Shown here piece after piece: positions 1-6,010 of a stretch of DNA of 8,909 nucleotides. Numbering within the stretch: position 1 is the first letter of the stretch; each line of letters starts with the position of its first letter. Below the pieces are notes generated by a model, which saw only the letters and a program-made list of their open reading frames with translations, was not told the origin of the DNA and searched no databases. Origin of the DNA: Acidobacteriota bacterium (lineage in GTDB: Bacteria; Acidobacteriota; Terriglobia; Terriglobales; Acidobacteriaceae); assembly GCA_021809235.1 (NCBI GenBank), contig JAKBAG010000114.1, positions 1-8,909 on the forward strand. The letters are read 5' to 3'. The position numbers and the translations under genes were made by a program.

Positions 1-375
1 ATGGTGAACGCGGACCAGCCGAACGATGAACAGATTCTGGCGCAGGTGAAGAACGTGGCCCAGGCCAGGGCACAGCTCGAAGTGGCCAATGCGCGACTGC
101 TGCTGGATATTCGCCACCAGTTGACGCCGGAGCAGTGGCAGACGATGCGGCAGCTGATTGCCGAGCGGCGGGCGCAGATGGAAGACCAGCGCATGAACGG
201 GATGGGCAATGGGATGGGGAACGGGATGGGGAATGGGATGAATCGCATGGGGCCAGGTAGTGGTCCAGGTGCGGGTTCAGGTACAGGTCCAGCCACGGGT
301 GTAGAACCCGCCGATGGCTCGCCGGATGGTGCGAATCTGCCGCCGATGCCGAAGAATGCCAATCCACCCCAGTAG
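1..375 (+). CDS. Spy/CpxP-like LTxxQ periplasmic protein, C-terminal part
   Basis: The reading frame is open from the first base to a TAG at 373-375 and shows 124 residues. The visible part starts in a charged, Ala/Gln-rich helical segment (about residues 8-40), then has an LTPEQW match to the LTxxQ motif (residues 41-46) followed by another helix rich in Arg and Gln. This is the pattern of Spy/CpxP-family periplasmic chaperones and metal-stress sensors, which usually carry two such motifs behind a signal peptide. No signal peptide or first LTxxQ copy is seen, so the gene almost certainly begins upstream and the ATG at position 1 is an internal Met. After residue 64 the protein changes to a low-complexity tail: four Asn-Gly-Met-Gly type repeats, then Gly/Pro/Ser/Thr-rich sequence, probably disordered. 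Family assignment rests on motif and composition only. A structured region and terminator follow the stop codon. Confidence 0.7.
   Translation: MVNADQPNDEQILAQVKNVAQARAQLEVANARLLLDIRHQLTPEQWQTMRQLIAERRAQMEDQRMNGMGNGMGNGMGNGMNRMGPGSGPGAGSGTGPATGVEPADGSPDGANLPPMPKNANPPQ
196..240 (+). repeat. 12-bp tandem repeat encoding Asn-Gly-Met-Gly units
   Basis: About 3.75 copies of a 12-bp unit (AAY GGG ATG GGN) lie in frame inside the LTxxQ protein and encode residues 66-80. Copies differ only at third codon positions. The unit length is a multiple of three, so copy-number changes by slippage would keep the frame and only lengthen or shorten the tail. Confidence 0.8.
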
Positions 376-420
376 CAGCGGGTGCAGTCGCTTTCCTCGT
401 CACGCATTTCGTTCGCATAT

Positions 421-575
421 CGATTTGAATCGCACCTGCAGCCGGTGCGACACAGGTTTGCCGAACCGAAGGGTTTGGCAAAACAGACACCAAGAGAGAC
501 GAACAGTTTCCGGGTGTCTGCTGGTAACACAACAGAGCAGAGAGCATTGCGGTGGCTTCGGCCACCGCGTTTTTT
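421..575 (+). ncRNA. Candidate structured RNA ending in an intrinsic terminator
   Basis: The 227-bp gap between two convergent genes holds a series of non-overlapping inverted repeats. They are a 6-bp stem with 7-nt loop (431-436 with 444-449); an 11-bp stem with one G-U pair and GAAG loop (457-467 with 472-482); an 8-bp stem with 21-nt loop (484-491 with 513-520); an A/G-rich unpaired linker (about 521-548); and a terminator hairpin (549-575). A weaker 4-bp stem (421-424 with 429-432) shares base 432 with the first stem. This hairpin, linker, terminator order resembles a bacterial small RNA or a structured 3' UTR of the upstream LTxxQ gene. No glycine-rich or other coding signature is seen, and I recognise no known RNA family. 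I found no good promoter just upstream, so the 5' end is arbitrary and a 3'-UTR origin is equally possible. Confidence 0.4.
549..575 (+). terminator. Rho-independent terminator
   Basis: A perfect 8-bp stem (GCGGTGGC / GCCACCGC) closed by a TTCG tetraloop is followed after one base by six T residues (570-575). The very stable UUCG loop and the U-tract make this a canonical intrinsic terminator for transcripts running on the + strand, that is, for the LTxxQ gene or the candidate RNA. The other strand has no U-tract after the stem, so it is less likely to stop the convergent glycerate kinase transcript. Confidence 0.9.
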
Positions 576-602
576 GTGCGCCCATGCTTGTACGGTGCGG
601 GC

Positions 603-1982
603 TTACCCGGCTGCCAACAGCAGGCGCAGGTCGCGAAGATTGTGGCCCGTGGGACCTGTGGTGATGGCATCACCGAGGGCCTGAAAGAGTGGCCAGGCAT
701 TGCAGGAGTGCAAGGCAGCGTCCGGGTCCATTGCCAGCGCCTGCGCGCGGGCCCAGGTGGCTGGATCGACGATGGCTCCGGCGGCCTGACTGTTGCCGTC
801 CACGCCGTCCGTGCCTGCGCTGAGGATGACCGTGGACGAGGTCGGAGAATGGGCCAGCAGGCGAGCCGATTCCAGCGCAAACTGCTGGTTGCGTCCGCCG
901 GTTCCGGGTGCGTCCGGAAGCGTGACGGTGACCTCGCCGGTGGAGATGAGGCAGGTGCGCGATTGGGTCGTGCGTCGTTGCTGCAGATGATCGGTGAGCC
1001 ACTGTGCGGCCTGGGCATAGTCCCAGTCATCGCAACGGTTGTCCACGGTAGCTGCGTAGCCGAGGGATTGCGCGTGACCAACGGCGGCACGAGCAAGATC
1101 GTGGTCGGAAAGAAGCAGGTCGTGGAAGCAGCGCGTGGGATCCGGCAGGAGAGGAGCTGCCGGTGGATCGGCAAGTGTCTGCTGAAAGTAGCGAAGGACG
1201 GTTGCGGGCAGCTGCGGCCACAGCCGGTAATGATCCAGATGATGAGCCAGACGGTCACGTGAGGTGTGGGCCGACAGCGTAGGGCCGGAGGCAAGCGCCT
1301 GCAGTGCATCTGCGGGTACGTCCGAGACAAGCAGTGAAAGTTGCGTAGCCTGCCCGGCTGCCGCGGCCATGCGTCCGCCTTTGACCGCGGAGAAAGACTG
1401 GCGGATGGCGTTGAGATCGGCAATGGGAGCGCCGCAGCCTATCAGAGCCTGATGGAAGCGGCGTGTGTCCTCGAGGGAGATGGCTGGGTCCAGGGGGAGT
1501 TCGCAAAGCGCTGAGCCGCCGCCGGAGATGAGAAAGAGTACCAGCGTGGAGGAGTCGGCTGAGTGGAGCAGACCTAGCGCGGCTCGCGCTGCTGCAAACG
1601 AGTCTGCATTCGGCAGTGGATGCCCTGCGGCGAAATACGCGATGCCGGTGTGCTGTCGGGTGGGGAGTGTGGGTGCCGCGCAAAGACCGCGCAGAGGGAG
1701 TTCGGCGGGAAAGATGGCGATCAGCGCGTCAAGCATGGGCAGTGCCGCTTTGCCCAGGGCAATGACGAGAACCTTCGAAAACCGATTGAGGTCCAGTGTG
1801 GATGGTCCGGAAGCGCCGCACAACCGATGGATCGTCCTGCCTTCGACGCGCAGGCAGCGGGCAAATGCGGCAGGGATGGAGCACTCAGCGAGCGTTGCGC
1901 GCAGGATGGCCAGCGCGTCGGAGCGCAGCAGAGCAAGCGTGGAAGTCAAGGGCTTGAAAACGGCAGGAGCGGAGTCAGTCAT
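603..1982 (-). CDS. Glycerate 2-kinase, DUF4147/MOFRL family
   Basis: This encodes a 459-residue protein with the layout of class II glycerate kinases (GckA/TtuD type), which phosphorylate D-glycerate with ATP, usually giving 2-phosphoglycerate. Expected blocks appear in order: ALGKAA at 75-80 with the conserved Lys78, GHPLPN at 120-125, the LISGGGSAL glycine loop at 151-159, SAVKGGRMA at 198-206, SDV then SGPT at 220-235, and the C-terminal MOFRL domain with STGEVTVT (347-354), GTGGRNQ (360-366), SAGTDGVDG (388-396) and TGPTGHNLRDLR (442-453). Length is normal and no key block is broken. The ATG overlaps the stop of the upstream hydrolase in ATGA with no Shine-Dalgarno, so translation is probably coupled. 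The gene ends in TAA, convergent with the candidate RNA. The exact sugar-acid substrate cannot be read from sequence. Confidence 0.9.
   Translation of the reverse strand: MTDSAPAVFKPLTSTLALLRSDALAILRATLAECSIPAAFARCLRVEGRTIHRLCGASGPSTLDLNRFSKVLVIALGKAALPMLDALIAIFPAELPLRGLCAAPTLPTRQHTGIAYFAAGHPLPNADSFAAARAALGLLHSADSSTLVLFLISGGGSALCELPLDPAISLEDTRRFHQALIGCGAPIADLNAIRQSFSAVKGGRMAAAAGQATQLSLLVSDVPADALQALASGPTLSAHTSRDRLAHHLDHYRLWPQLPATVLRYFQQTLADPPAAPLLPDPTRCFHDLLLSDHDLARAAVGHAQSLGYAATVDNRCDDWDYAQAAQWLTDHLQQRRTTQSRTCLISTGEVTVTLPDAPGTGGRNQQFALESARLLAHSPTSSTVILSAGTDGVDGNSQAAGAIVDPATWARAQALAMDPDAALHSCNAWPLFQALGDAITTGPTGHNLRDLRLLLAAG
1979..1982 (-). other. ATGA stop/start overlap (translational coupling)
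   Basis: On the minus strand the TGA stop of the alpha/beta hydrolase and the ATG of the glycerate kinase share the four bases ATGA. The roughly 25 bases upstream have no GGAGG-like site for the kinase. This indicates one operon, with the kinase translated by termination and re-initiation after the hydrolase. Confidence 0.85.
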
Positions 1983-2662
1983 GGCGCGGTGGGTGTTTCT
2001 GTGGGAGCGATGGGAAGCTCGGTAAGCCAGCCGAGAATGGCTGCCTGCATCTGTGGCAGGTAGCCGGTGAAGAAGTGATCTGCATCGGGAATGATCTGCA
2101 GCCTGGCGGCGGGATGGGCTGGTTGTGTGGCTGCGGCCAGTTCGTCCGGGGTGGCAAAGGCATCCTGCGAGCCGGAGACGAGGAGCATAGGCAGCGACCA
2201 GTGTGCCAGTTGCGGATAGGTATATTGCTGGTTAGGCGAGTGCAGCGGGAGGCCCAGCGCAAGGCAGGCGAAGACCGACGGATGGGCGGGCGCGACAGCG
2301 AGCGTGATGGCGGCACCGAAGGAAAACCCGGCAGCCAGCAGTGGCAGGGAAGTGTGATGGTCCATCCAGGTGAATGCAGCCTCCAGATCGTCAGACTCTG
2401 CCTGGCCATGATGCGTGCCTTCGCTGAGGCCGACACCGCGGAAGTTGAAGCGCAACGTGGGCCAGCCCAGACTGCGAAAGACGCGGGCTGCGTGGTAGAC
2501 GACCTTGTTGTGCATGGAGCCTCCGCCGAGCGGATGAGGATGGGCGAGGACCGCAGCACAGGGGGCATGGGGCAGGCCGGGATCGAGCAGAGCTTCGAGG
2601 CGTCCGGATGGTCCATTCAAAAAGAAGCTGCGCAGGGTGGAGGGCATTGCCGCAGAGTCCAT
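1979..2662 (-). CDS. Alpha/beta hydrolase (small serine hydrolase)
   Basis: This encodes a 227-residue alpha/beta-hydrolase-fold protein, probably cytoplasmic since no signal peptide is visible. Landmarks: HPHPLGGGSMHNK at 41-53 (oxyanion-hole strand and loop), RFNFRGVGLSEG at 71-82, the nucleophile elbow GFSFGA at 112-117 with Ser114, the acid in SGSQD with Asp167, and the base in DADHFF with His196. The catalytic triad is therefore complete. The HPHP...GGxMxNK and FNFRGxGxSxG blocks are typical of small hydrolases of the dienelactone hydrolase/YcjY-like group, often annotated only as alpha/beta hydrolase; the substrate is unknown. The start at 2662 is chosen because a TATCAT box lies 7 nt upstream, although a second in-frame ATG (2647) is possible. 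It is the first gene of an operon with glycerate kinase. Confidence 0.88.
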   Translation of the reverse strand: MDSAAMPSTLRSFFLNGPSGRLEALLDPGLPHAPCAAVLAHPHPLGGGSMHNKVVYHAARVFRSLGWPTLRFNFRGVGLSEGTHHGQAESDDLEAAFTWMDHHTSLPLLAAGFSFGAAITLAVAPAHPSVFACLALGLPLHSPNQQYTYPQLAHWSLPMLLVSGSQDAFATPDELAAATQPAHPAARLQIIPDADHFFTGYLPQMQAAILGWLTELPIAPTETPTAP

Positions 2663-2669
2663 GGGGATG

Positions 2670-2675
2670 ATGATA
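2670..2675 (-). promoter_or_regulatory. Putative -10 box for the hydrolase-kinase operon
   Basis: Read on the minus strand the hexamer is TATCAT (5 of 6 matches to TATAAT), followed by 7 nt and then the ATG at 2662. Transcription would begin at or within a base or two of the start codon, giving a leaderless mRNA. I see no Shine-Dalgarno between box and ATG, which fits, and no convincing -35 at 16-18 nt upstream. Confidence 0.5.
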
Positions 2676-2735
2676 GCGCTGCAACAGGCGTGCGTGCCTG
2701 TGCGTGGGCTGCGATATGCTGGCAGGGAGTGACGC

Positions 2736-2748
2736 GGAGGAAGATTTG
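2736..2748 (+). promoter_or_regulatory. Shine-Dalgarno deciding a TTG start for the M20 gene
   Basis: GGAGG at 2736-2740 is followed by AAGAT and an in-frame TTG at 2746-2748, ideal spacing. The nearest ATG (2758) is 17 nt from the site, too far for normal use. A TATGCT hexamer at 2715-2720 could be the -10 box of a short-leader transcript, but no -35 accompanies it. Confidence 0.5.
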
Positions 2749-3801
2749 GACGGCGGAATGAGCGGCGAGCAGTGGGACGATCTGGATGTGCTGGGACTGA
2801 CGCGGGAACTGGTCGAGATTGAATCGACGACTTACAACGAGGCTGCGGTGATGGAGTGCGTGGCAGGACTGCTGCGCGCTCGTGGCTGGGCCGTAGAGAG
2901 TATGGAGGTTCCGCAGCCGCAGGAGAGCGGAATCGTGGCGCGGCGTTTCAATGTATATGCCGGGCCGCAGAGAGGCGCACCGGAGCTGGTGTTTTCCACG
3001 CATTTGGATACGGTGCCACCGTATGTGCCATTTCGCGAAGATGCGGAGTTTCTGTACGGGCGCGGGGTCTGCGATGCCAAGGGGATTGCGGCGGCACAAA
3101 TGGCCGCTGCCGAGCGGCTGCGAGCGGAAGGGCACGCGGTTGGGCTGCTGTTTGTAGCCGGGGAAGAGCGGGATTCGGCCGGAGCCAAGGTGGCCAATGA
3201 GCGCGCTCCGGGCAGCCGGTGGCTGATCAATGGCGAGCCTACGGACAACCGGCTTGCGGTGGCGTCCAAGGGTGCGCTGCGCGCGCTGGTGCGGGCAAGC
3301 GGACGCATGGCGCACTCGGCGTATCCGGAGCTGGGGGATTCCGCGGTGCACAAGCTGGTTGAGGTGCTGCAGCGGATGCTTGCGATTCCGTTGCCGGTGA
3401 CCGAGGATGTGGGCGAAAGCACGCTGAACATTGGGCAGATTGCCGGTGGGCGCGCGCCGAATGTGATTGCCGATGAGGCCTCGGCACAACTGCTGATCCG
3501 GCTGGTGGGGGATTCCGCAGCGACGCGTGCGGCGCTGCTGCAGGCGGCCGAAGGACTGGCAGAGGTCGAGTTTCCGTTGGAGATTCCCTTTGTGCGGCTG
3601 CGGACGGTGGAGGGCTTTGCAACGATGGTGGCCAAGTTCACCACGGATATTCCGCAACTGACAAAGTGGGGCGAGCCGCTGCTTCTGGGGCCGGGTTCCA
3701 TTCACGTGGCGCACACGCCAGACGAGCGGATTGCCAAGCGAGAGCTGCTGGAGGCTGTGGATCTGTATGTGACGCTGGCGCGGCGGCTGCTGGCAGAGTA
3801 G
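2746..3801 (+). CDS. M20 family metallopeptidase/deacylase (ArgE/DapE type)
   Basis: Zinc-dependent M20 hydrolases cleave amide bonds of N-acyl amino acids or peptides in the cytoplasm. Counted from the TTG at 2746 (351 residues), the metal and catalytic set is complete: His86 and Asp88 in STHLDTV, Asp110 in GRGVCDAKG, Glu140-Glu141 in GEERDSAGA, Glu164 in NGEPTD, and His323 in HVAHTPDE. A dimerisation domain sits between, with GRMAHSAYPELGDSAVH. Length fits ArgE, DapE or LysK relatives. The start is uncertain. The TTG at 2746 has an ideal GGAGG (2736-2740) 5 nt upstream; an ATG at 2758 is 17 nt from it; GTG 2704 and ATG 2716 lack good sites. argJ lies about 0.9 kb downstream on the same strand beyond an opposed gene, so an N-acetylornithine deacetylase role is possible but unproven; DapE or a general aminoacylase are alternatives. 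Confidence 0.88.
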   Translation: MDGGMSGEQWDDLDVLGLTRELVEIESTTYNEAAVMECVAGLLRARGWAVESMEVPQPQESGIVARRFNVYAGPQRGAPELVFSTHLDTVPPYVPFREDAEFLYGRGVCDAKGIAAAQMAAAERLRAEGHAVGLLFVAGEERDSAGAKVANERAPGSRWLINGEPTDNRLAVASKGALRALVRASGRMAHSAYPELGDSAVHKLVEVLQRMLAIPLPVTEDVGESTLNIGQIAGGRAPNVIADEASAQLLIRLVGDSAATRAALLQAAEGLAEVEFPLEIPFVRLRTVEGFATMVAKFTTDIPQLTKWGEPLLLGPGSIHVAHTPDERIAKRELLEAVDLYVTLARRLLAE

Positions 3802-3870
3802 GGTGCCCGGAGGCAGTTCGCGCTTGGGATATGGGATTTGGCTTGTCAGATGCGAGCAGCCAGATTTGAG

Positions 3871-4701
3871 TTACCAGGTGTGCAGCCAGTCGCCATCGTG
3901 GCCCAGGCGCACGGGCGTGCGGAAGAGCTCGCTGAGGCTGTCGGCGGTGAGCAGTTCGCGGCGCAGACCGTCGGCGAGGATGCGCCCGTCGCGCATCAGC
4001 AGCAGGCGATCCATCTCCGGAAGAATGTCGGCCAGGTGATGGGTGACGAGGATGATGCCGATGCCGTCGGCTGCCAGCTTGCGAAGCGCCTGGCGGAGTT
4101 CACGCTGTGCGGCGATGTCGAGCGCGTTGGACGGCTCGTCGAGCAGCAGTTGGCGGGGGCGATGGACGAGGGCGCGGGCGATGAGGATGCGGCGTTTTTC
4201 CCCGGCCGACATTTCGCCGACCAGCCGCTGCGCCAGGTGGGTAGCGTCAATGCGGGCAAGCGCCTCCCAGGCAGCTTCCCGCATCTCTCCGGTGATGACC
4301 AGATGGGGCCAAAGGGTGGAGGCGGAAAAGAAGCCGGCCAGCGTAGCGTCGAGGCCAGTGGTGCGCCCGGTGAGGCAGCCAGCGGTGTCTGCCGTGCGCG
4401 CGTAGCCCTGATGGCCGGGAAGATTGTCCGAGACGATGCCAAAGTGGCGGCGAAGCTGGGTAAGATCCCATCGGTTGCGGCCAAAGATACGCAGCTCGGT
4501 TTCCGGGCGAACGAGTGGGTAAAGTTCGCAGGTTAAGGTGCGGATAAGGGTGGATTTGCCACACCCGTTGGGGCCAAGGATGACGATGTGTTCCCCGGCC
4601 TGGATGGACAGGGAGAGATCGTGCAGCACGATGCGGTCGCCAAGTGCGACGTTGACGTGGCGCATTTCCAGAAAGGATTCCTTGGGAGCCGGGACAGTCA
4701 C
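3871..4701 (-). CDS. ABC transporter ATP-binding protein, ModF/YlmA-like
   Basis: This encodes a 276-residue single nucleotide-binding domain. Walker A is GPNGCGKST (43-51), the signature is MSAGE (164-168), Walker B is LLLDEP (185-190), the D-loop is SNALD (191-195) and the switch His is His221 in VTHH. The segment where the Q-loop Gln is expected reads GIVSDNLP (88-95), without Gln; related ModF/YlmA proteins also diverge there. The FF-S-x-x-x-LW and LIARALVHRP segments fit that group. No permease or binding-protein gene is adjacent, so the partner is elsewhere or it acts alone. The start is a GTG at 4701; an ATG at 4665 is the alternative. The GTG is favoured because a TACTCT box ends 6 nt upstream. 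It converges on the M20 gene (69 bp apart, no clear terminator between) and diverges from argJ. Confidence 0.88.
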   Translation of the reverse strand: MTVPAPKESFLEMRHVNVALGDRIVLHDLSLSIQAGEHIVILGPNGCGKSTLIRTLTCELYPLVRPETELRIFGRNRWDLTQLRRHFGIVSDNLPGHQGYARTADTAGCLTGRTTGLDATLAGFFSASTLWPHLVITGEMREAAWEALARIDATHLAQRLVGEMSAGEKRRILIARALVHRPRQLLLDEPSNALDIAAQRELRQALRKLAADGIGIILVTHHLADILPEMDRLLLMRDGRILADGLRRELLTADSLSELFRTPVRLGHDGDWLHTW

Positions 4702-4719
4702 TTTGTTAGAGTAAACGGG
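4702..4719. promoter_or_regulatory. Putative bidirectional leaderless promoter (ATPase / argJ)
   Basis: The whole gap between the GTG of the ATPase (4701, minus) and the ATG of argJ (4720, plus) is 18 bp. On the plus strand TAGAGT (4707-4712) ends 7 nt before the argJ ATG. On the minus strand TACTCT (4713-4708) ends 6 nt before the ATPase GTG. The two TAnnnT boxes overlap by five bases and come from the near-symmetric core TAGAGTA. Initiation 6-7 nt past each box would give two leaderless mRNAs. A weak TTGGGA at 4682-4687 (19-nt spacer) could serve argJ as -35; none is evident on the other strand. Confidence 0.55.
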
Positions 4720-5931
4720 ATGAGCGATCTAACTCGACTGGTGATTCCCGGGGGATTTCGATTTGCCGCTGCGACGGCAGGGCTGAAGGCAAGCGGACGA
4801 CCGGATTTTGCAGTGATTGTGGCGGACAAACCGGCCAGTGCCGCGGCGTTGTACACGGCCAACAAGGTGTGCGCGGCACCGCTGGTGGTGGACCGCGAGC
4901 ACATGGCTGTGACGGACGGATGGATGCGTGCGGTAGCCATCAATGCCGGCAATGCCAACTGTGCGACGGGGCAGGTTGGATTGGAGGCTGCGCGAAGGGT
5001 GTGCGCGGCGGTGGCAGAGCGATTCGGCTGCAGCGAACAGCAGGTCTTTCCCTCCTCGACCGGGATTATCGGCGTGCCCCTGCCGGCACAGAAGCTGGTG
5101 GACGCGCTGGAGGCGATTGAGGCCGGATTGGGAGCGGATGCGGAACAGTTTCATGCTGCGGCGCAGGCGATTCTGACAACCGATACGGTGGAGAAGACGG
5201 CCTTTGCGCGCGTGGGACGGGATGGCAGTGAAGTGCGTATCGCCGGATTCTGCAAGGGCGCGGGGATGATTCATCCGCAGTTGGTGCCGCATGCGACGAT
5301 GCTGGCCTATGTGCTGACAGACGCCATGGTTGAACCGGGTCTGCTGCAGCCGATGCTCCAGCGGGCGGTGGAGCGCAGCTTCAATCGGATCTCGATTGAT
5401 GGCGACACCTCGACCAACGATACGGTGCTGATGCTTGCCTCCGGAGCCAGCGGCGCGAAGGTGGAGGTCGGTGATACCGAGTTTGAAGCCGCCCTGCAGC
5501 AGGTGATGATCTCTCTGGCACGGCAGATTGTGGCAGATGGTGAAGGGGTGCGGCATGTGGTGGAGTTGCGAATTGAAGGCGCGGCCAGCGATGCGGATGC
5601 GTTGCGCGTGGCCAAGGCGATTGCGCATTCGCCGCTGGTGAAGACGGCCTGGGCCGGTTGCGACCCAAACTGGGGCCGGCTGATGGCGGCAATCGGGTAT
5701 TCCGGGGCGGAGATTGCGGCCGAGCGCGTGGCGATTGATTTTGGCGAACTGCCGATCTGTCGCCATGGCGGCCGGGCTGCGGATCTGGATATGGCAGCGG
5801 CGCATGCGTATCTGCAGCAGCCGGAGTTTTCCATCACGGTACGGCTGGGATTGGGTGAGGGTACATGCATTTTCTGGACCTCGGACCTGACTGCGGAGTA
5901 TGTGCGCATCAACGCGGATTATTCGACATAG
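4720..5931 (+). CDS. argJ: Bifunctional glutamate N-acetyltransferase / amino-acid acetyltransferase ArgJ
   Basis: ArgJ transfers the acetyl group from N-acetylornithine to glutamate, and in bifunctional forms also acetylates glutamate from acetyl-CoA, closing the cyclic arginine pathway. The 403-residue product has the family's normal length and blocks: NAGNANCATG (75-84), PSSTGIIG (111-118, oxyanion-hole threonine region), KGAGMIHP, the self-cleavage site HATMLA (191-196) with Thr193 as the expected new N-terminal nucleophile of the beta chain, SFNRISIDGDTSTND (220-234), GCDPNWGRLMAAIGYSG, and a C-terminus ending in RINADYST. Relative to the usual HPNMATML, the stretch before the cleavage Thr reads HPQLVPHATML, slightly longer. 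The frame is open upstream to 4588, but family length and the TAGAGT box 7 nt before 4720 support this ATG. Whether it is mono- or bifunctional cannot be decided here. Confidence 0.95.
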   Translation: MSDLTRLVIPGGFRFAAATAGLKASGRPDFAVIVADKPASAAALYTANKVCAAPLVVDREHMAVTDGWMRAVAINAGNANCATGQVGLEAARRVCAAVAERFGCSEQQVFPSSTGIIGVPLPAQKLVDALEAIEAGLGADAEQFHAAAQAILTTDTVEKTAFARVGRDGSEVRIAGFCKGAGMIHPQLVPHATMLAYVLTDAMVEPGLLQPMLQRAVERSFNRISIDGDTSTNDTVLMLASGASGAKVEVGDTEFEAALQQVMISLARQIVADGEGVRHVVELRIEGAASDADALRVAKAIAHSPLVKTAWAGCDPNWGRLMAAIGYSGAEIAAERVAIDFGELPICRHGGRAADLDMAAAHAYLQQPEFSITVRLGLGEGTCIFWTSDLTAEYVRINADYST

Positions 5932-5975
5932 TGGTCCTAAACGGGCAGGCTGGCGGCTCGGTACAGGGGCTTTGA

Positions 5976-6004
5976 TTGACCCTCCGGGGCGCCTTCAGTA
6001 GAGT
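5976..6004 (+). promoter_or_regulatory. Sigma-70-type promoter for the Wzi-like gene, leaderless layout
   Basis: TTGACC (5976-5981, five of six matches to TTGACA) is separated by exactly 17 nt from TAGAGT (5999-6004, four of six matches to TATAAT). The ATG at 6011 follows after 6 nt, so the predicted start of transcription falls on or next to the start codon. There is no Shine-Dalgarno in this space. This is the best-supported promoter in the window. Confidence 0.7.
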
Positions 6005-6010
6005 GATCCC

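Noticed and set aside
376..602. Known RNA classes (tRNA, SRP RNA, 6S, TPP, cobalamin or c-di-GMP riboswitch) in the structured gap
   Set aside because: I looked for the T-loop consensus, the SRP GGAA-type apical loop, one long 6S-like hairpin and riboswitch core strings and found none; no gene follows on the + strand for a riboswitch to control.
314..684. Small plus-strand and minus-strand frames (about 60-116 codons) over the 376-602 gap
   Set aside because: They run through the terminator and hairpins, overlap neighbouring genes out of frame, and have Arg/Cys-rich compositions typical of non-coding frames.
2617..3714. Open frame of 365 codons on the minus strand opposite the M20 gene
   Set aside because: It is the mirror of a gene with all M20 catalytic motifs; the translation is Arg/His/Pro-rich with no motif, as expected from antisense of GC-rich coding DNA.
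3802..3870. Terminator between the convergent M20 and ATPase genes
   Set aside because: Only a 4-bp GGCT/AGCC pairing with a long loop is visible and there is no T-run on either strand.
3838..4536. Plus-strand 232-codon frame opposite the ABC ATPase
   Set aside because: The opposite strand carries Walker A, signature, Walker B and H-loop in the right order; this frame shows no family features.
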